In this document: piece by piece, positions 32,723 to 41,761 of the stretch
How the letters are laid out: each line of letters opens with the position of its first letter
Numbering within the stretch: the first letter of the stretch is position 1
Assembly (NCBI GenBank): GCA_018712125.1
Contig: DVHM01000101.1
Span: 1-46,976, forward strand
DNA length: 46,976 nucleotides
Source of the DNA: Pullilachnospira_A gallistercoris
Lineage (GTDB): Bacteria; Bacillota; Clostridia; Lachnospirales; Lachnospiraceae
Reading direction: 5' to 3'
Position numbers and translations under genes: made by a program
The notes under the pieces: generated by a model
What the model saw: only the letters and a program-made list of their open reading frames with translations
Told to the model about the DNA's origin: nothing
Databases searched by the model: none

Positions 32723-34198
32723 ATGAAAGATTACAAAATCAGACTGGGGTATGTGCCTGTCATGCGGGATACCTTTCCGGCAGGACCGGCGGAGGCCATG
32801 AGAGACAGGATCAGAGAGCGGGTGGAGGAGATTATCTTTGGACTCGACGATGTGGAACTGCTGCCTATCGACGGGATGGTGGATAAAGGGATGATCTGGG
32901 ATAATGCCGATGTCCCGGCACTGGCCGAATATTTTATCCGGGAGAAGGCGGATGCCTTGTTCTTCCCGCACTGCAATTTCGGTCAGGAGGAAGTGGTGGC
33001 CAAACTGGCAAAGGAGGTGGGTGTTCCGGTGCTACTGTGGGGACCGAGGGACCCGGCTCCCCAGAGCCCTGATGAATTCCGCGCCTACGATATCCAGTGC
33101 GGTCTTTTCGCCACATCCAAGGCTTTGACCCGTTACGGAGTAACATTTACTTATCTGGAAAACTGCGATCTCGACTCCCGGGTTTTAAAGCGCGGCATCG
33201 ATAAATTTGTCCGCACAGCCTCCGTGGTAAAGGCTATGAAGCATATGAGGGTGGGCCAGGTGGGACTGCGGCCGCGGCAGTTCCTCTCTGTCAAGGTCAA
33301 CGAGAGCGAGCTTCTGGAGAAGTTCGGCGTGGAGATTACGCCTATCTGGACAGATGAGATTACCTCCGCGGTGCAGAAATTCCGGACCGGAAATGCGGAC
33401 AAAATCGGGATCGTCAAGAAGATGGAACTTCCCATGGCAATGGCTGGCATAAAACTGGAAGATCATGGCCCCGATCCGGCTATCGCCGAGCGGATGGCAG
33501 ACATCCGTTCGAAAGTGGACTGTTCGCATATTACAGAGGAAAACCTGGAGAAGATCGCCGTGGTGGAGCTGGCAATTCAGCGCATCGCCGAGATCAACGA
33601 GCTGGACTGTCTGGCCTTTGACTGCTGGTCTTACCTGTCCGGAACCTTTGGTATTGCGGCCTGCTTTATCCTGGGAGATCTGATTGACCGGGGACTTGTG
33701 GCGGCCTGTGAGACAGATCTCCATGCGGCTATTACGTCAAGGCTTCTGCAGGCGGCGGCCAGGGGAAAGAGCTGTCCCTTTGTGGCGGATATGACGATAC
33801 GGCATCCGGAAAATGACAACGGAGAGCTGTTGTGGCACTGCGGACCCTTCGCAGCTTCTCTGATGAAGGAGGGGGTTAAGGGCTCCATCTGCAACTGCAA
33901 GGGATTTTACGAGATCAAGGGCGGAGATATCACATTGGCCAGGATGGACCAGACCGGCGGCAATTACCTGATGTTTGCGGATCAGGCTGTGGGTATCGAC
34001 GGACCGAAGACCAACGGCAACTATGTCTGGGTGGAGACTTCTGATTGGCCTGCCTGGGAGCGCAAATTCATGTATGGCCCCTATATCCATCACATCTGCG
34101 GCATCCATGGGAAGTACGCGGATGTGCTGAAGGAAGCCTGCCGATATATCGGCAATGTGACCCACGACAGCGTCAACGAGATTCCCGATCATTTTTAA
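32723..34198 (+). CDS. L-fucose/L-arabinose isomerase family protein
   Basis: A 491-residue protein of the fucose/arabinose isomerase superfamily. The N-terminal Rossmann-like part contains ADALFFPHCNFGQEEVVAKL and LWGPRDPAP. Candidate metal ligands are Glu330 (ACETDLHAAIT) and His372 (LLWHCGPFA), with LDCLAFDCW between. The family converts aldoses to ketoses with a divalent metal. This version is shorter than FucI (about 590 residues) and belongs to the broad set whose substrates are mostly untested. Kinase, aldolase and epimerase neighbours support aldose isomerisation. Confidence 0.85.
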   Translation: MKDYKIRLGYVPVMRDTFPAGPAEAMRDRIRERVEEIIFGLDDVELLPIDGMVDKGMIWDNADVPALAEYFIREKADALFFPHCNFGQEEVVAKLAKEVGVPVLLWGPRDPAPQSPDEFRAYDIQCGLFATSKALTRYGVTFTYLENCDLDSRVLKRGIDKFVRTASVVKAMKHMRVGQVGLRPRQFLSVKVNESELLEKFGVEITPIWTDEITSAVQKFRTGNADKIGIVKKMELPMAMAGIKLEDHGPDPAIAERMADIRSKVDCSHITEENLEKIAVVELAIQRIAEINELDCLAFDCWSYLSGTFGIAACFILGDLIDRGLVAACETDLHAAITSRLLQAAARGKSCPFVADMTIRHPENDNGELLWHCGPFAASLMKEGVKGSICNCKGFYEIKGGDITLARMDQTGGNYLMFADQAVGIDGPKTNGNYVWVETSDWPAWERKFMYGPYIHHICGIHGKYADVLKEACRYIGNVTHDSVNEIPDHF

Positions 34199-34219
34199 GC
34201 CGCGGGAAAGGAGCGCGCT

Positions 34220-35224
34220 ATGGAGAGAGAATTTCTCTGTCAGAAGAGGGAAGGGCAGCGGATCATCCGCCTGATCTGTCAAAAGAACGGCGAGGAACAT
34301 CTGGGGGTGGACGTCTGCCCGGCCCAGGGCTTCAAAACCTTTGGGCTCCGCTTTCGCGGGGACTGGCTGCAACCCTATCTTCCCCGCTGGGAGAGCCTGC
34401 TTTCCCATGAATCTTTTGGAAACAGTGTGCTGTTCCCGACACCGAACCGGGTGCGTGACGGGGTTTTCACCTTTCGGGGCCGGCGGGTGGAGATGCGAAA
34501 GCGCGGTGTGCCGCAGACCCAGCACGGACTTGCATGGAACAGCCCCTGGGAGGTGCTGGAGCAGAGGGCGGATGCGGACAGCGCTCTGCTTCGGGCAGAA
34601 TTTTGTATCCGGGCCGGAGATGAAAATTATGAGGCTTTTCCGTGGGAATGTTCTCTTCAGATGGCGTTGATTCTGACGGAAAACGCATTGGAGTGTCGAT
34701 ATCTGGTAACCAACAGGGATCAGGCGCCCATGCCCTTCGGCATCGGGCTGCACCCCTGGTTCCTTCTGCCGGAGGGAACCGAAAAGGTACGACTGCGGCT
34801 GCCTGCGGAAACCTATTTTGAGATGACGCCGGATCTTCTGCCAACGGGCCGACGACTGCCGGTAACGGAGATGCCGGGACATGATTTGCGCCGTTTCACG
34901 GATGTGGCGGCACTGGATCTGGACACGGTGTTTGAGACGCAGGGACGGGATGTGACACTGCGCTATGCGGATAGGGGATACGACCTTGTCATATCGGTAA
35001 CACCGGATTTTTTGGACAGTGTGGTGTTTACAGCCTTCAACCGTGGGATGGAAAAGACCGGTTACAGGGCCTTCTGCGTGGAGAGCCAGACCTGTTGTAC
35101 CGACGCCATCAACCTGAGTGAAGGGGGACTTGCGGACAGTGGTCTGATGGTTCTTGCGCCGGGCGGGACAAAAGAGGGAGGCGTTGTTTACAGATTTGAA
35201 ATGAAGAAGGGAGGAGAAGGATGA
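34220..35224 (+). CDS. Aldose 1-epimerase (mutarotase) family protein
   Basis: A 334-residue beta-sandwich epimerase. The active-site residues are His102 (TQHGLAWN), His178 (GIGLHPWFLLP) and Glu288 (AFCVESQTCC), plus the substrate-binding arginine in PTPNRVRDGVF. It interconverts alpha and beta anomers, which speeds delivery of the sugar released by the glycosidases to the isomerase. Its stop overlaps the next start codon (ATGA), indicating translational coupling. CGCGGGAAAGGAGCGCGCT lies upstream. Confidence 0.88.
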   Translation: MEREFLCQKREGQRIIRLICQKNGEEHLGVDVCPAQGFKTFGLRFRGDWLQPYLPRWESLLSHESFGNSVLFPTPNRVRDGVFTFRGRRVEMRKRGVPQTQHGLAWNSPWEVLEQRADADSALLRAEFCIRAGDENYEAFPWECSLQMALILTENALECRYLVTNRDQAPMPFGIGLHPWFLLPEGTEKVRLRLPAETYFEMTPDLLPTGRRLPVTEMPGHDLRRFTDVAALDLDTVFETQGRDVTLRYADRGYDLVISVTPDFLDSVVFTAFNRGMEKTGYRAFCVESQTCCTDAINLSEGGLADSGLMVLAPGGTKEGGVVYRFEMKKGGEG

Positions 35225-36210
35225 TTTACAAGGAACTGGGAGATACGGGAAAAAAGATTTCGGCCGTTACGCTGGGATCCTGGGGGATCGGCGGTGCCGG
35301 CTGGGGAGACGTGGATGAGGAGGAGTCTGTGGCTGCCATAGCAGAGATGCTGGAGGGCGGTGTGAACGCCATCGACACCGCGCCGGTCTACGGATTTGTG
35401 AATCCGAAGGCGGAGGATTTCGGATACGGATTTGCCGAGAAGATTATCGGTGAGGCTCTTTTGGGAAAACGGCATCAGATCTTCATCGCCACCAAATGCG
35501 GATTGAATTATGACCGGGAAAAGGGACCGGCCAGCATGTATAAGAGCATGACAAAGGAGGAGATTATCTCCGGCTGCGAGGGATCTCTTCGGCGCCTGCA
35601 GACCGATTACATTGATCTTCTCTTTGTTCACTGGCCCGACAATAAGACGCCGCTGGAGGAGGTGGCGGAGGCCATGGATACGCTGATGAGCCAGGGAAAG
35701 ATCCTTCATTACGGGCTCTCAAATTTTACGGCGGAGGACACGGCGAAACTTGACGATATGCTCCATGTGTCCGCAGTGCAGCTTCCTTATTCCATGGTGG
35801 ATCGGGGAAGCGAAGAGCTGATGATCGCCGCGAAGAAGCGGGGGATCGGAACGATGACCTACGGTTCCCTGGGATCAGGGATTCTGACCGGAGCGTTTCG
35901 GACGAAACCGGAGTTTGCCAAGACGGATATGCGATCCTCCTTCTACCATTTCTTCGAGGAGCCTATGTTCGGAAACATTCAGAAGCTGCTCCGGGTTATG
36001 GATGAGGTGGCGAAAGCCCACGACGCTCTGGTTTCCCAGGTGGCAATCCAGTGGAGCGTGAAAAAGGCGTTTGTGGACACAGCAATCCTCGGTGTCAGCA
36101 AGCCGAAACATGCCCGGCAGAACTGCGGAGCCTTCGACTGGGAGATGACAGAGGAGGAGATGGCGATGCTGGATGAGGCGATCCGGCGGTATGTAGAGTC
36201 CACGGAGTAA
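35221..36210 (+). CDS. Aldo/keto reductase
   Basis: A 329-residue NAD(P)H-dependent reductase. The catalytic tetrad is Asp52, Tyr57, Lys92 and His137 (AIDTAPVYG, IATKCG, LFVHWPD). The N-terminal pattern LGDTGKKISAVTLGSWGIGG and KAFVDTAILGVSKPKHARQN at the cofactor site are typical. Unlike the other family member at 8893 there is no iron-sulfur domain. It may reduce the aldehyde formed by the aldolase, as lactaldehyde reductase does in fucose use, or oxidise the sugar itself. GGGAGGAGAAGG precedes the ATG, which overlaps the mutarotase stop. Confidence 0.9.
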   Translation: MIYKELGDTGKKISAVTLGSWGIGGAGWGDVDEEESVAAIAEMLEGGVNAIDTAPVYGFVNPKAEDFGYGFAEKIIGEALLGKRHQIFIATKCGLNYDREKGPASMYKSMTKEEIISGCEGSLRRLQTDYIDLLFVHWPDNKTPLEEVAEAMDTLMSQGKILHYGLSNFTAEDTAKLDDMLHVSAVQLPYSMVDRGSEELMIAAKKRGIGTMTYGSLGSGILTGAFRTKPEFAKTDMRSSFYHFFEEPMFGNIQKLLRVMDEVAKAHDALVSQVAIQWSVKKAFVDTAILGVSKPKHARQNCGAFDWEMTEEEMAMLDEAIRRYVESTE

Positions 36211-36278
36211 ACGAGCCTGGAAGGAATCAGATTCCAGGTAAAAATAAAAAGGAAGGAAAGTGAAAAGGAGGAAGAACT

Positions 36279-37844
36279 ATGGAGAAAGCATTGTTTACGG
36301 TACAGGGAAAACCGTTCTTTTCCATCGGCGGACAGACAAACAATTCCACTTCCGGGGATGAGGGGCGGCTGGAACACGCCATGAAGACAGTACATGGCAT
36401 CGGAATGAACACGATCGCCACCCCGGCCACCTGGGAGCTTCTGGAACAGAGGGAGGGCGTCTACGATTTCACACAGGTGGATCGGATGGTGGACATGGCG
36501 AGAAAATACGGCCTGCGTCTGATCATTCTCTGGTTCGGCACCTGGAAGAATGGTAATTCTCATTACGTGCCGGAGTGGGTAAAACTGGATCATGACCGTT
36601 TTACCTGGGCGGTAGCGTCCGACGGAACGCCGGTGCGCAGCCTTTCGCCCCATTGCAGGGAGACACTGGCGGCGGACAAGCGTGCTTTTCTGGCTCTTTG
36701 CTCCCATGTGGAGGAGATCAACACGGACGAGACGGTCATCGCCATCCAGGTGGAAAACGAGCCGGGGCTGATTGGGACCGCCAGAGATTACGGCGAAAAA
36801 GCTACGGAGCTGTTCTCCCAAAATGTGCCCGGTCCGGTGGCGGAGTACGCGAAGAAGGAGGGAACCTGGGAGAAAGTGTTCGGCTTTGACGGGGCGGAGT
36901 TTTTCACTGCCTACGCCATCGCCTGCTACATCGATGAGATTGTCCGGGCGGCCAGAGATGTGACAAAACTTCCCATGTATACCAACGTGTGGCTGGGAGA
37001 GATGCATAATCGAATCGCCGGCGTGGATTATCCCTCCGGCGGGGCGGTAACAAAGGCTCTGGAGCTGTTTCGGATTGGCGCGCCCCATCTGGATACCATT
37101 TCCCCGGATATCTATCTGCAGGATGCGGATACCTGGAGGGAGCTGAATCAAGCTTACAGTGCAGGCGGACCTTACTATGTACCGGAACTGATGCCGAGTC
37201 CGCTGGCTGCCACCCGGGCGATTCAGGCAGTGGTGGAGAATGGCCTCTGCGGCGTTCACTTTTTCGGCATCGACATGTTTACTCTGCCGGACGGAGCAAT
37301 GAATGACCGTTTCCGCGAAGCGGCCGAGGCCATGGGAACTCTGGCCGCCATGAAACCGCTGATCGAGAAATATCAGGGGACGGAGCAGCTCTATGCTGTA
37401 GCGCAGTACGAGGGCATGTCGGAGAAATACATCGACTTTGGAGACTATATCGGAAGCATCCGTTTTGACAACCGCAACAACGATCTGATGGCGAAAAAGA
37501 CGGACACCACTATGGACAACCGCCATGTGATGGACCCGAATACCACTGTGCGGGGCAAGGGCATTATCTGTTACATGGGCGATGGGGAATTCTACCTCGC
37601 CGGAAGCGGATACCGCCTGATGCTGTTCCCGAAGAAACATATCGAGTGGGCTACCAACGCCGCTCACAGTGCGGATTTCCTGAATCAGAGGAGCCAGGCT
37701 TTCCTGTCGGTGGACGAGGGATATCTGGACGACGAGGGCGTTTTCCACACGAACATCCACCGCAATGGCGACGAGGCAGACTATGGTTTCTGGGTAACGC
37801 CGGATGTGGGCGTGGTAAGGGTAAGGCTGGACCCGGCCTTTTAG
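36279..37844 (+). CDS. GH35-like (clan GH-A) beta-galactosidase family protein with DUF5597-type C-terminus
   Basis: A 521-residue cytoplasmic glycosidase. The TIM barrel opens with FFSIGGQTNNST and NTIATPATWELLEQREGVYDF. The acid/base is predicted to be Glu161 in IQVENEPGLIG, and the nucleophile Glu303 in YYVPELMPSP. The C-terminal 150 residues, with MLFPKKHIEWATNAAHSADF, form a beta domain that I associate with DUF5597 proteins. Activity on beta-galactosides is the usual annotation but is rarely tested. AAAAGGAGGAAGAACT precedes the ATG. A 68-bp gap separates it from the reductase. It is the last gene of the operon. Confidence 0.83.
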   Translation: MEKALFTVQGKPFFSIGGQTNNSTSGDEGRLEHAMKTVHGIGMNTIATPATWELLEQREGVYDFTQVDRMVDMARKYGLRLIILWFGTWKNGNSHYVPEWVKLDHDRFTWAVASDGTPVRSLSPHCRETLAADKRAFLALCSHVEEINTDETVIAIQVENEPGLIGTARDYGEKATELFSQNVPGPVAEYAKKEGTWEKVFGFDGAEFFTAYAIACYIDEIVRAARDVTKLPMYTNVWLGEMHNRIAGVDYPSGGAVTKALELFRIGAPHLDTISPDIYLQDADTWRELNQAYSAGGPYYVPELMPSPLAATRAIQAVVENGLCGVHFFGIDMFTLPDGAMNDRFREAAEAMGTLAAMKPLIEKYQGTEQLYAVAQYEGMSEKYIDFGDYIGSIRFDNRNNDLMAKKTDTTMDNRHVMDPNTTVRGKGIICYMGDGEFYLAGSGYRLMLFPKKHIEWATNAAHSADFLNQRSQAFLSVDEGYLDDEGVFHTNIHRNGDEADYGFWVTPDVGVVRVRLDPAF

Positions 37845-37917
37845 GAAACCCGGCTCCGGCTTTTTGCGAATGGCTGTGTACCGGAACATTTTCCCGCCGG
37901 CTGCATACACTGGCAGT

Positions 37918-38739
37918 ATGAGAGTGGGAAAAAATCCGGATGAAAAAAATAACTTCCATTACCCCCGGGGGACTGCCGCTGTCAGACTGGCGGCAGTCCT
38001 CTCTTCGTCTGTCCTGCTGGGAGTGTTCATTCTTTCCGTCATTTTCGCAGGCGGCGGGAAGGGTGTCTCTGTGGGCGGTGGGAAGAGCGCTCCTGGCGGG
38101 AATGCGCCGGTCTCGCTGCTGCTTTCCGGGGATGATCAGGCCAGGAGGCAGACGGAGATTGAGCGGCAGAAGGAGGATACGGCGGTAAAAAAGATCGCGC
38201 TGACCTACGACGACGGGCCGGACCCGGTGTATACGGAGGAACTTCTGGCAGTGCTGGAGGCGGAAAATGTCCGGGCTACCTTTTTTCTGCTGGGGCAGGA
38301 GATCGCCGGGCAGGAGGAGACCGTGAAAAAAATGTACGCCGCGGGCCATATCCTGGGAAATCACACCTATTCCCATGTGGATTTGCTGGGGCTGTCGGAG
38401 TGGGAGGCGCTGGAGCAGCTGAGAAAGACAAACGAGGTTATCGCGGCCTGCACCGGGGAATATCCCCAGTATTTCCGCCCGCCCTTCGGACGGTGCAGCG
38501 AATCGATCAACAAACAGATTTCCATGCTGATGATCATGTGGACGCTGGACACTCGGGACTGGGAATGTCAGGATACCGGGGTAATTGTGGAAAATATAGT
38601 GCAAAATGTGAAGGAAAATGATATTATTTTAATGCACGACGGTTACGAGACCACGGTGGAAGCCACCCGGCAGGTCATCCCGATCCTGAAGGAGCAGGGG
38701 TATACCTTTGTGACGGTGGAGGAACTGATGTGTCCGTGA
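37918..38739 (+). CDS. Membrane-anchored polysaccharide deacetylase (NodB domain)
   Basis: About 273 residues. One N-terminal membrane anchor (AAVLSSSVLLGVFILSVIFA) is followed by a Gly/Ser-rich linker and a NodB catalytic domain with all five motifs: TYDDGPD, HTYSHVD, RPPFG, DTRDWE and ILMHDG. The first motif aspartates and the HTYSH histidines bind the metal. It removes N-acetyl groups from peptidoglycan or another extracellular polysaccharide, which commonly gives lysozyme resistance. The start is uncertain because no good ribosome binding site is present; 37864 and 37870 are in-frame alternatives. It lies 73 bp after the sugar operon, and co-transcription cannot be excluded. Confidence 0.85.
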   Translation: MRVGKNPDEKNNFHYPRGTAAVRLAAVLSSSVLLGVFILSVIFAGGGKGVSVGGGKSAPGGNAPVSLLLSGDDQARRQTEIERQKEDTAVKKIALTYDDGPDPVYTEELLAVLEAENVRATFFLLGQEIAGQEETVKKMYAAGHILGNHTYSHVDLLGLSEWEALEQLRKTNEVIAACTGEYPQYFRPPFGRCSESINKQISMLMIMWTLDTRDWECQDTGVIVENIVQNVKENDIILMHDGYETTVEATRQVIPILKEQGYTFVTVEELMCP

Positions 38740-38836
38740 GATCCGCGCGGAGCGCCGTAAAAAGCGCAAAAATGCATAAGAAATGGATGAAAATGCGCAG
38801 TTCTTTTGTACATAAGGAAGAAATCTTGAAAACGAC

Positions 38837-38865
38837 TTGTAAAAAAGGCGTTTTTTTAGTATGTT
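38837..38865 (+). promoter_or_regulatory. Predicted rarA promoter
   Basis: TTGTAA at 38837-38842, a 17-base spacer and TATGTT at 38860-38865. The rest of the 254-bp AT-rich spacer shows the short motif AAAATGCAGGA twice (near 38907 and 38950) but no known element. Confidence 0.4.
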
Positions 38866-38993
38866 ATTACCTGGAAAATGAATGAGCGCATCGGTAATCC
38901 GTCAAAAATGCAGGAAATCTTGAAGAAAAAGCGAGATTTTGGGGATTAAAATGCAGGATTTTAATCTTTGAAATTCAATTTGCAGGTAAAAAG

Positions 38994-40355
38994 ATGGATT
39001 TATTTGACTACATGGGAGCACAGAACAGAGAAAAGGAGTCCCCACTGGCCTCCAGGCTGCGGCCGGAGACCCTGGACGAGGTGGTGGGGCAGCAGCATAT
39101 CATAGGAAAGGATAAGCTGCTCTACCGGGCCATCAAGGCGGATAAGATCCGCTCCGTCATCTTCTACGGGCCGCCGGGCACCGGGAAAACGACGCTGGCC
39201 AGAGTGATCGCCAACACCACCAGCGCCAGTTTTACTCAGATCAATGCCACCTCGGCCGGGAAAAAGGATATGGAAGCCGTGGTGGAGCAGGCGAAGCAGC
39301 TGCAGGGGATGTATGGCCGGCGGACGATCCTCTTCATCGACGAGATCCACCGCTTCAACAAGGGGCAGCAGGATTATCTGCTCCCCTACGTGGAGGACGG
39401 GACCATCATCCTGATCGGAGCCACCACCGAGAATCCTTATTTTGAGGTCAACGGGGCGCTCCTCTCCCGGTCCGTGATCTTCGAACTGAAGCCTCTGGGC
39501 AGGGAGGACATCAAAACTTTGATCCGGCGGGCTCTGACCGATGAGAAGAAGGGCATGGGCGCCTATCACGCCGCCATCGATGACGACGCGCTGGAATTTC
39601 TGGCGGACATGGCGGACGGGGATGCCCGGGCAGCCCTGACGGCAGTGGAACTCGGAGTCCTTACCACGGAACCGGGGACGGACGGCATCATCCACATCAC
39701 GCTGCCGGTGGCTTCCGAGTGCATTCAGCGGAAGGTGGTAAAATACGATAAATCAGGGGATAATCATTATGATACCGTCTCCGCTTTTATCAAGAGCATG
39801 CGGGGCTCTGACCCAGACGCGGCGGTCTACTATCTGGCCCGGATGTTAAACGCCGGCGAGGATGTGAAGTTCATTGCCCGCAGGATTATGATCTGCGCCT
39901 CGGAGGATGTGGGGAATGCCGATCCCATGGCCCTTACCGTTGCGGTTTCCGCAGCCCAGGCCGTGGAGCGCATCGGTATGCCGGAAGGGCAGATTATATT
40001 GTCCCAGGCGGCCAGCTATGTGGCCTGCGCGCCAAAGAGCAACGCGGCGGTCAATGCCATCAGCCTGGCCATGGACGCGGTGCAGCGGACGGCCACGGCG
40101 CCGGTCCCGAACCATCTGAGAGACGCCCATTACAAGTCGGCCGGGAAACTGGGCCACGGCGTCGGTTATCAGTATGCCCACAATTTCAAAAACCACTATG
40201 TGCGGCAGCAGTATCTGCCCGACGCTCTGGTGGGAGAACATTTTTACATTCCCACGGAGATGGGATATGAAAAGCAGATCCGGGAACATCTGGAGCGGAT
40301 TCGCAGGGAAGCGGACGAGGGAGCGGACGGATGCCCGGATGAAAAGGACGAGTGA
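38994..40355 (+). CDS. rarA: Replication-associated recombination protein A (RarA/MgsA)
   Basis: A 453-residue AAA+ ATPase of the clamp-loader clade. Walker A is GPPGTGKT at 59-66, Walker B is ILFIDEIHRF near 112-121, and the sensor region ATTENPYFEVNGALLSR is present. The C-terminal tetramerisation domain contains PKSNAAVNAISLAMDAVQ. RarA acts at stalled replication forks with SSB. It starts MDLFDYMG, as in many homologues. The length is normal. The next gene, an aminotransferase, begins 74 bp downstream and may share the transcript. Confidence 0.95.
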   Translation: MDLFDYMGAQNREKESPLASRLRPETLDEVVGQQHIIGKDKLLYRAIKADKIRSVIFYGPPGTGKTTLARVIANTTSASFTQINATSAGKKDMEAVVEQAKQLQGMYGRRTILFIDEIHRFNKGQQDYLLPYVEDGTIILIGATTENPYFEVNGALLSRSVIFELKPLGREDIKTLIRRALTDEKKGMGAYHAAIDDDALEFLADMADGDARAALTAVELGVLTTEPGTDGIIHITLPVASECIQRKVVKYDKSGDNHYDTVSAFIKSMRGSDPDAAVYYLARMLNAGEDVKFIARRIMICASEDVGNADPMALTVAVSAAQAVERIGMPEGQIILSQAASYVACAPKSNAAVNAISLAMDAVQRTATAPVPNHLRDAHYKSAGKLGHGVGYQYAHNFKNHYVRQQYLPDALVGEHFYIPTEMGYEKQIREHLERIRREADEGADGCPDEKDE

Positions 40356-40429
40356 AGAGGACTCGGGCAGGAAATATCCCCAAAGGGAAAACGCAAAGTA
40401 CAGTAAGGAAAACACAAGGAGGAAGTAAC

Positions 40430-41710
40430 ATGCAGTCTTATTTTGACATGACGAGAGAGGAACTGTCGGCGGAACAGGAAAATTTGATGAAGAAATATAA
40501 GGAATATCAGAGCCGGAATCTGAAGCTGGATATGTCCAGAGGAAAACCTTCCACCGAGCAGCTTGATCTGTCCATGGGACTTCTGAACGCTCTGGATGCG
40601 GAGTCCGCCATGCAGACGGAGAACGGCACCGACACCAGAAACTACGGTATGCCCGACGGTATTCCCGAGGCGAAGGAACTGATGGCCGGGATGATCGGCG
40701 TGCGGCCGGATCAGGTTATCGTCTACGGCAACTCCAGCCTGAACATCATGTACGATACGGTCAGCCGCGGAATGCTTTTGGGATTTATGGGAAATACCCC
40801 CTGGTGCAAGCTGGATAAGGTAAAATTCCTCTGCCCGGTGCCGGGATATGACCGCCATTTCGCAGTTACCGAGCACTTCGGTATCGAGATGATCAACGTG
40901 CCCATGACCGAGGACGGGCCGGATATGGATATGGTGGAGAAGCTGGTGAGCGAGGATGAGGCCATCAAGGGTATCTGGTGTGTGCCGAAATATTCCAATC
41001 CCCAGGGCTATGTGTACTCTGATGAGACCGTTCGCCGGATGGCATCTTTAAAACCCGCGGCGAAGGATTTCCGTGTCTTCTGGGATAACGCCTACGCGAT
41101 GCACCATCTCTACAGAGAGGAGAAGCCCTTCCCCAACATTCTGGAAGAGTGCGAGAAGGCCGGCAACCCGGATATGGTCTTTGAGTTTGTGTCCACTTCC
41201 AAGATCTCCTTTGCCGGAGCGGGAATCGCGGCCATGGCTTCCTCCAAGGCAAACCTGGACGACGCCCGCAAATCTCTGGTTATCCAGACCATCGGGTATG
41301 ACAAGGTCAATCAGCTCCGCCATGTGCGTTTCTTTAAGAACCTCGACGGCGTGAAGGCACATATGGAAAAACACGCGGCGCTGCTTCGCCCGCGCTTCGA
41401 GCTTGTGCTGCGCACCCTGGAGGAGAACCTGAAGGGTACGGGAGCGGGAACCTGGACCGAGCCCAAGGGCGGATACTTCATTACCTTTGAGGCTGTGGAA
41501 GGCTGCGCTTCCAGAATCGTGGAGCTGGCAAAAGAGGCCGGGGTTGTTCTCACTCCCGCGGGATCTCCGTTCCCCTATGGAAAGGATCCGAAGGATGCCG
41601 TCATCCGGATTGCTCCGTCCTATCCCACGCTGGAGGAGCTGGATCAGGCAGGGCAGGTCTTTGTCGTCTGCGCGAAGCTGGCGACAGTGGAGAAGCTTCT
41701 GGCTGAATAA
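40430..41710 (+). CDS. Type Ic aspartate aminotransferase
   Basis: A 426-residue PLP enzyme of class I fold type I. The PLP lysine is Lys258 in STSKISFAGAGIAA. VPKYSNPQGYVYS and RIAPSYPTLEEL are conserved and typical of the AspT (Ic) subgroup. It interconverts aspartate and 2-oxoglutarate with oxaloacetate and glutamate. ACAAGGAGGAAGTAAC gives a strong start at 40430; an in-frame ATG at 40352 overlaps rarA and reads through the ribosome binding site. Confidence 0.92.
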   Translation: MQSYFDMTREELSAEQENLMKKYKEYQSRNLKLDMSRGKPSTEQLDLSMGLLNALDAESAMQTENGTDTRNYGMPDGIPEAKELMAGMIGVRPDQVIVYGNSSLNIMYDTVSRGMLLGFMGNTPWCKLDKVKFLCPVPGYDRHFAVTEHFGIEMINVPMTEDGPDMDMVEKLVSEDEAIKGIWCVPKYSNPQGYVYSDETVRRMASLKPAAKDFRVFWDNAYAMHHLYREEKPFPNILEECEKAGNPDMVFEFVSTSKISFAGAGIAAMASSKANLDDARKSLVIQTIGYDKVNQLRHVRFFKNLDGVKAHMEKHAALLRPRFELVLRTLEENLKGTGAGTWTEPKGGYFITFEAVEGCASRIVELAKEAGVVLTPAGSPFPYGKDPKDAVIRIAPSYPTLEELDQAGQVFVVCAKLATVEKLLAE

Positions 41711-41723
41711 AAACACATATGGA

Positions 41724-41761
41724 AATCCCCTGTACCGTTTCTGACGTCAGTACAGGGGATT
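41724..41761. terminator. Hairpin after the aminotransferase, likely terminator
   Basis: AATCCCCTGTAC (41724-41735) pairs perfectly with GTACAGGGGATT (41750-41761). The downstream T-run on the plus strand is poor. On the minus strand TTTCC and later GTTTTTATT follow, so it could also stop minus-strand transcription from 42342-42370. Confidence 0.65.

Noticed and set aside
26818..37844. Sulfosugar (sulfoquinovose) catabolism as the function of the operon
   Set aside because: The isomerase-kinase-aldolase logic and isomerase family could fit, but there is no GH31 or NAD-dependent sulfoquinovosidase and no sulfonate exporter or sulfolactaldehyde enzyme that I can recognise. It stays only a possibility.
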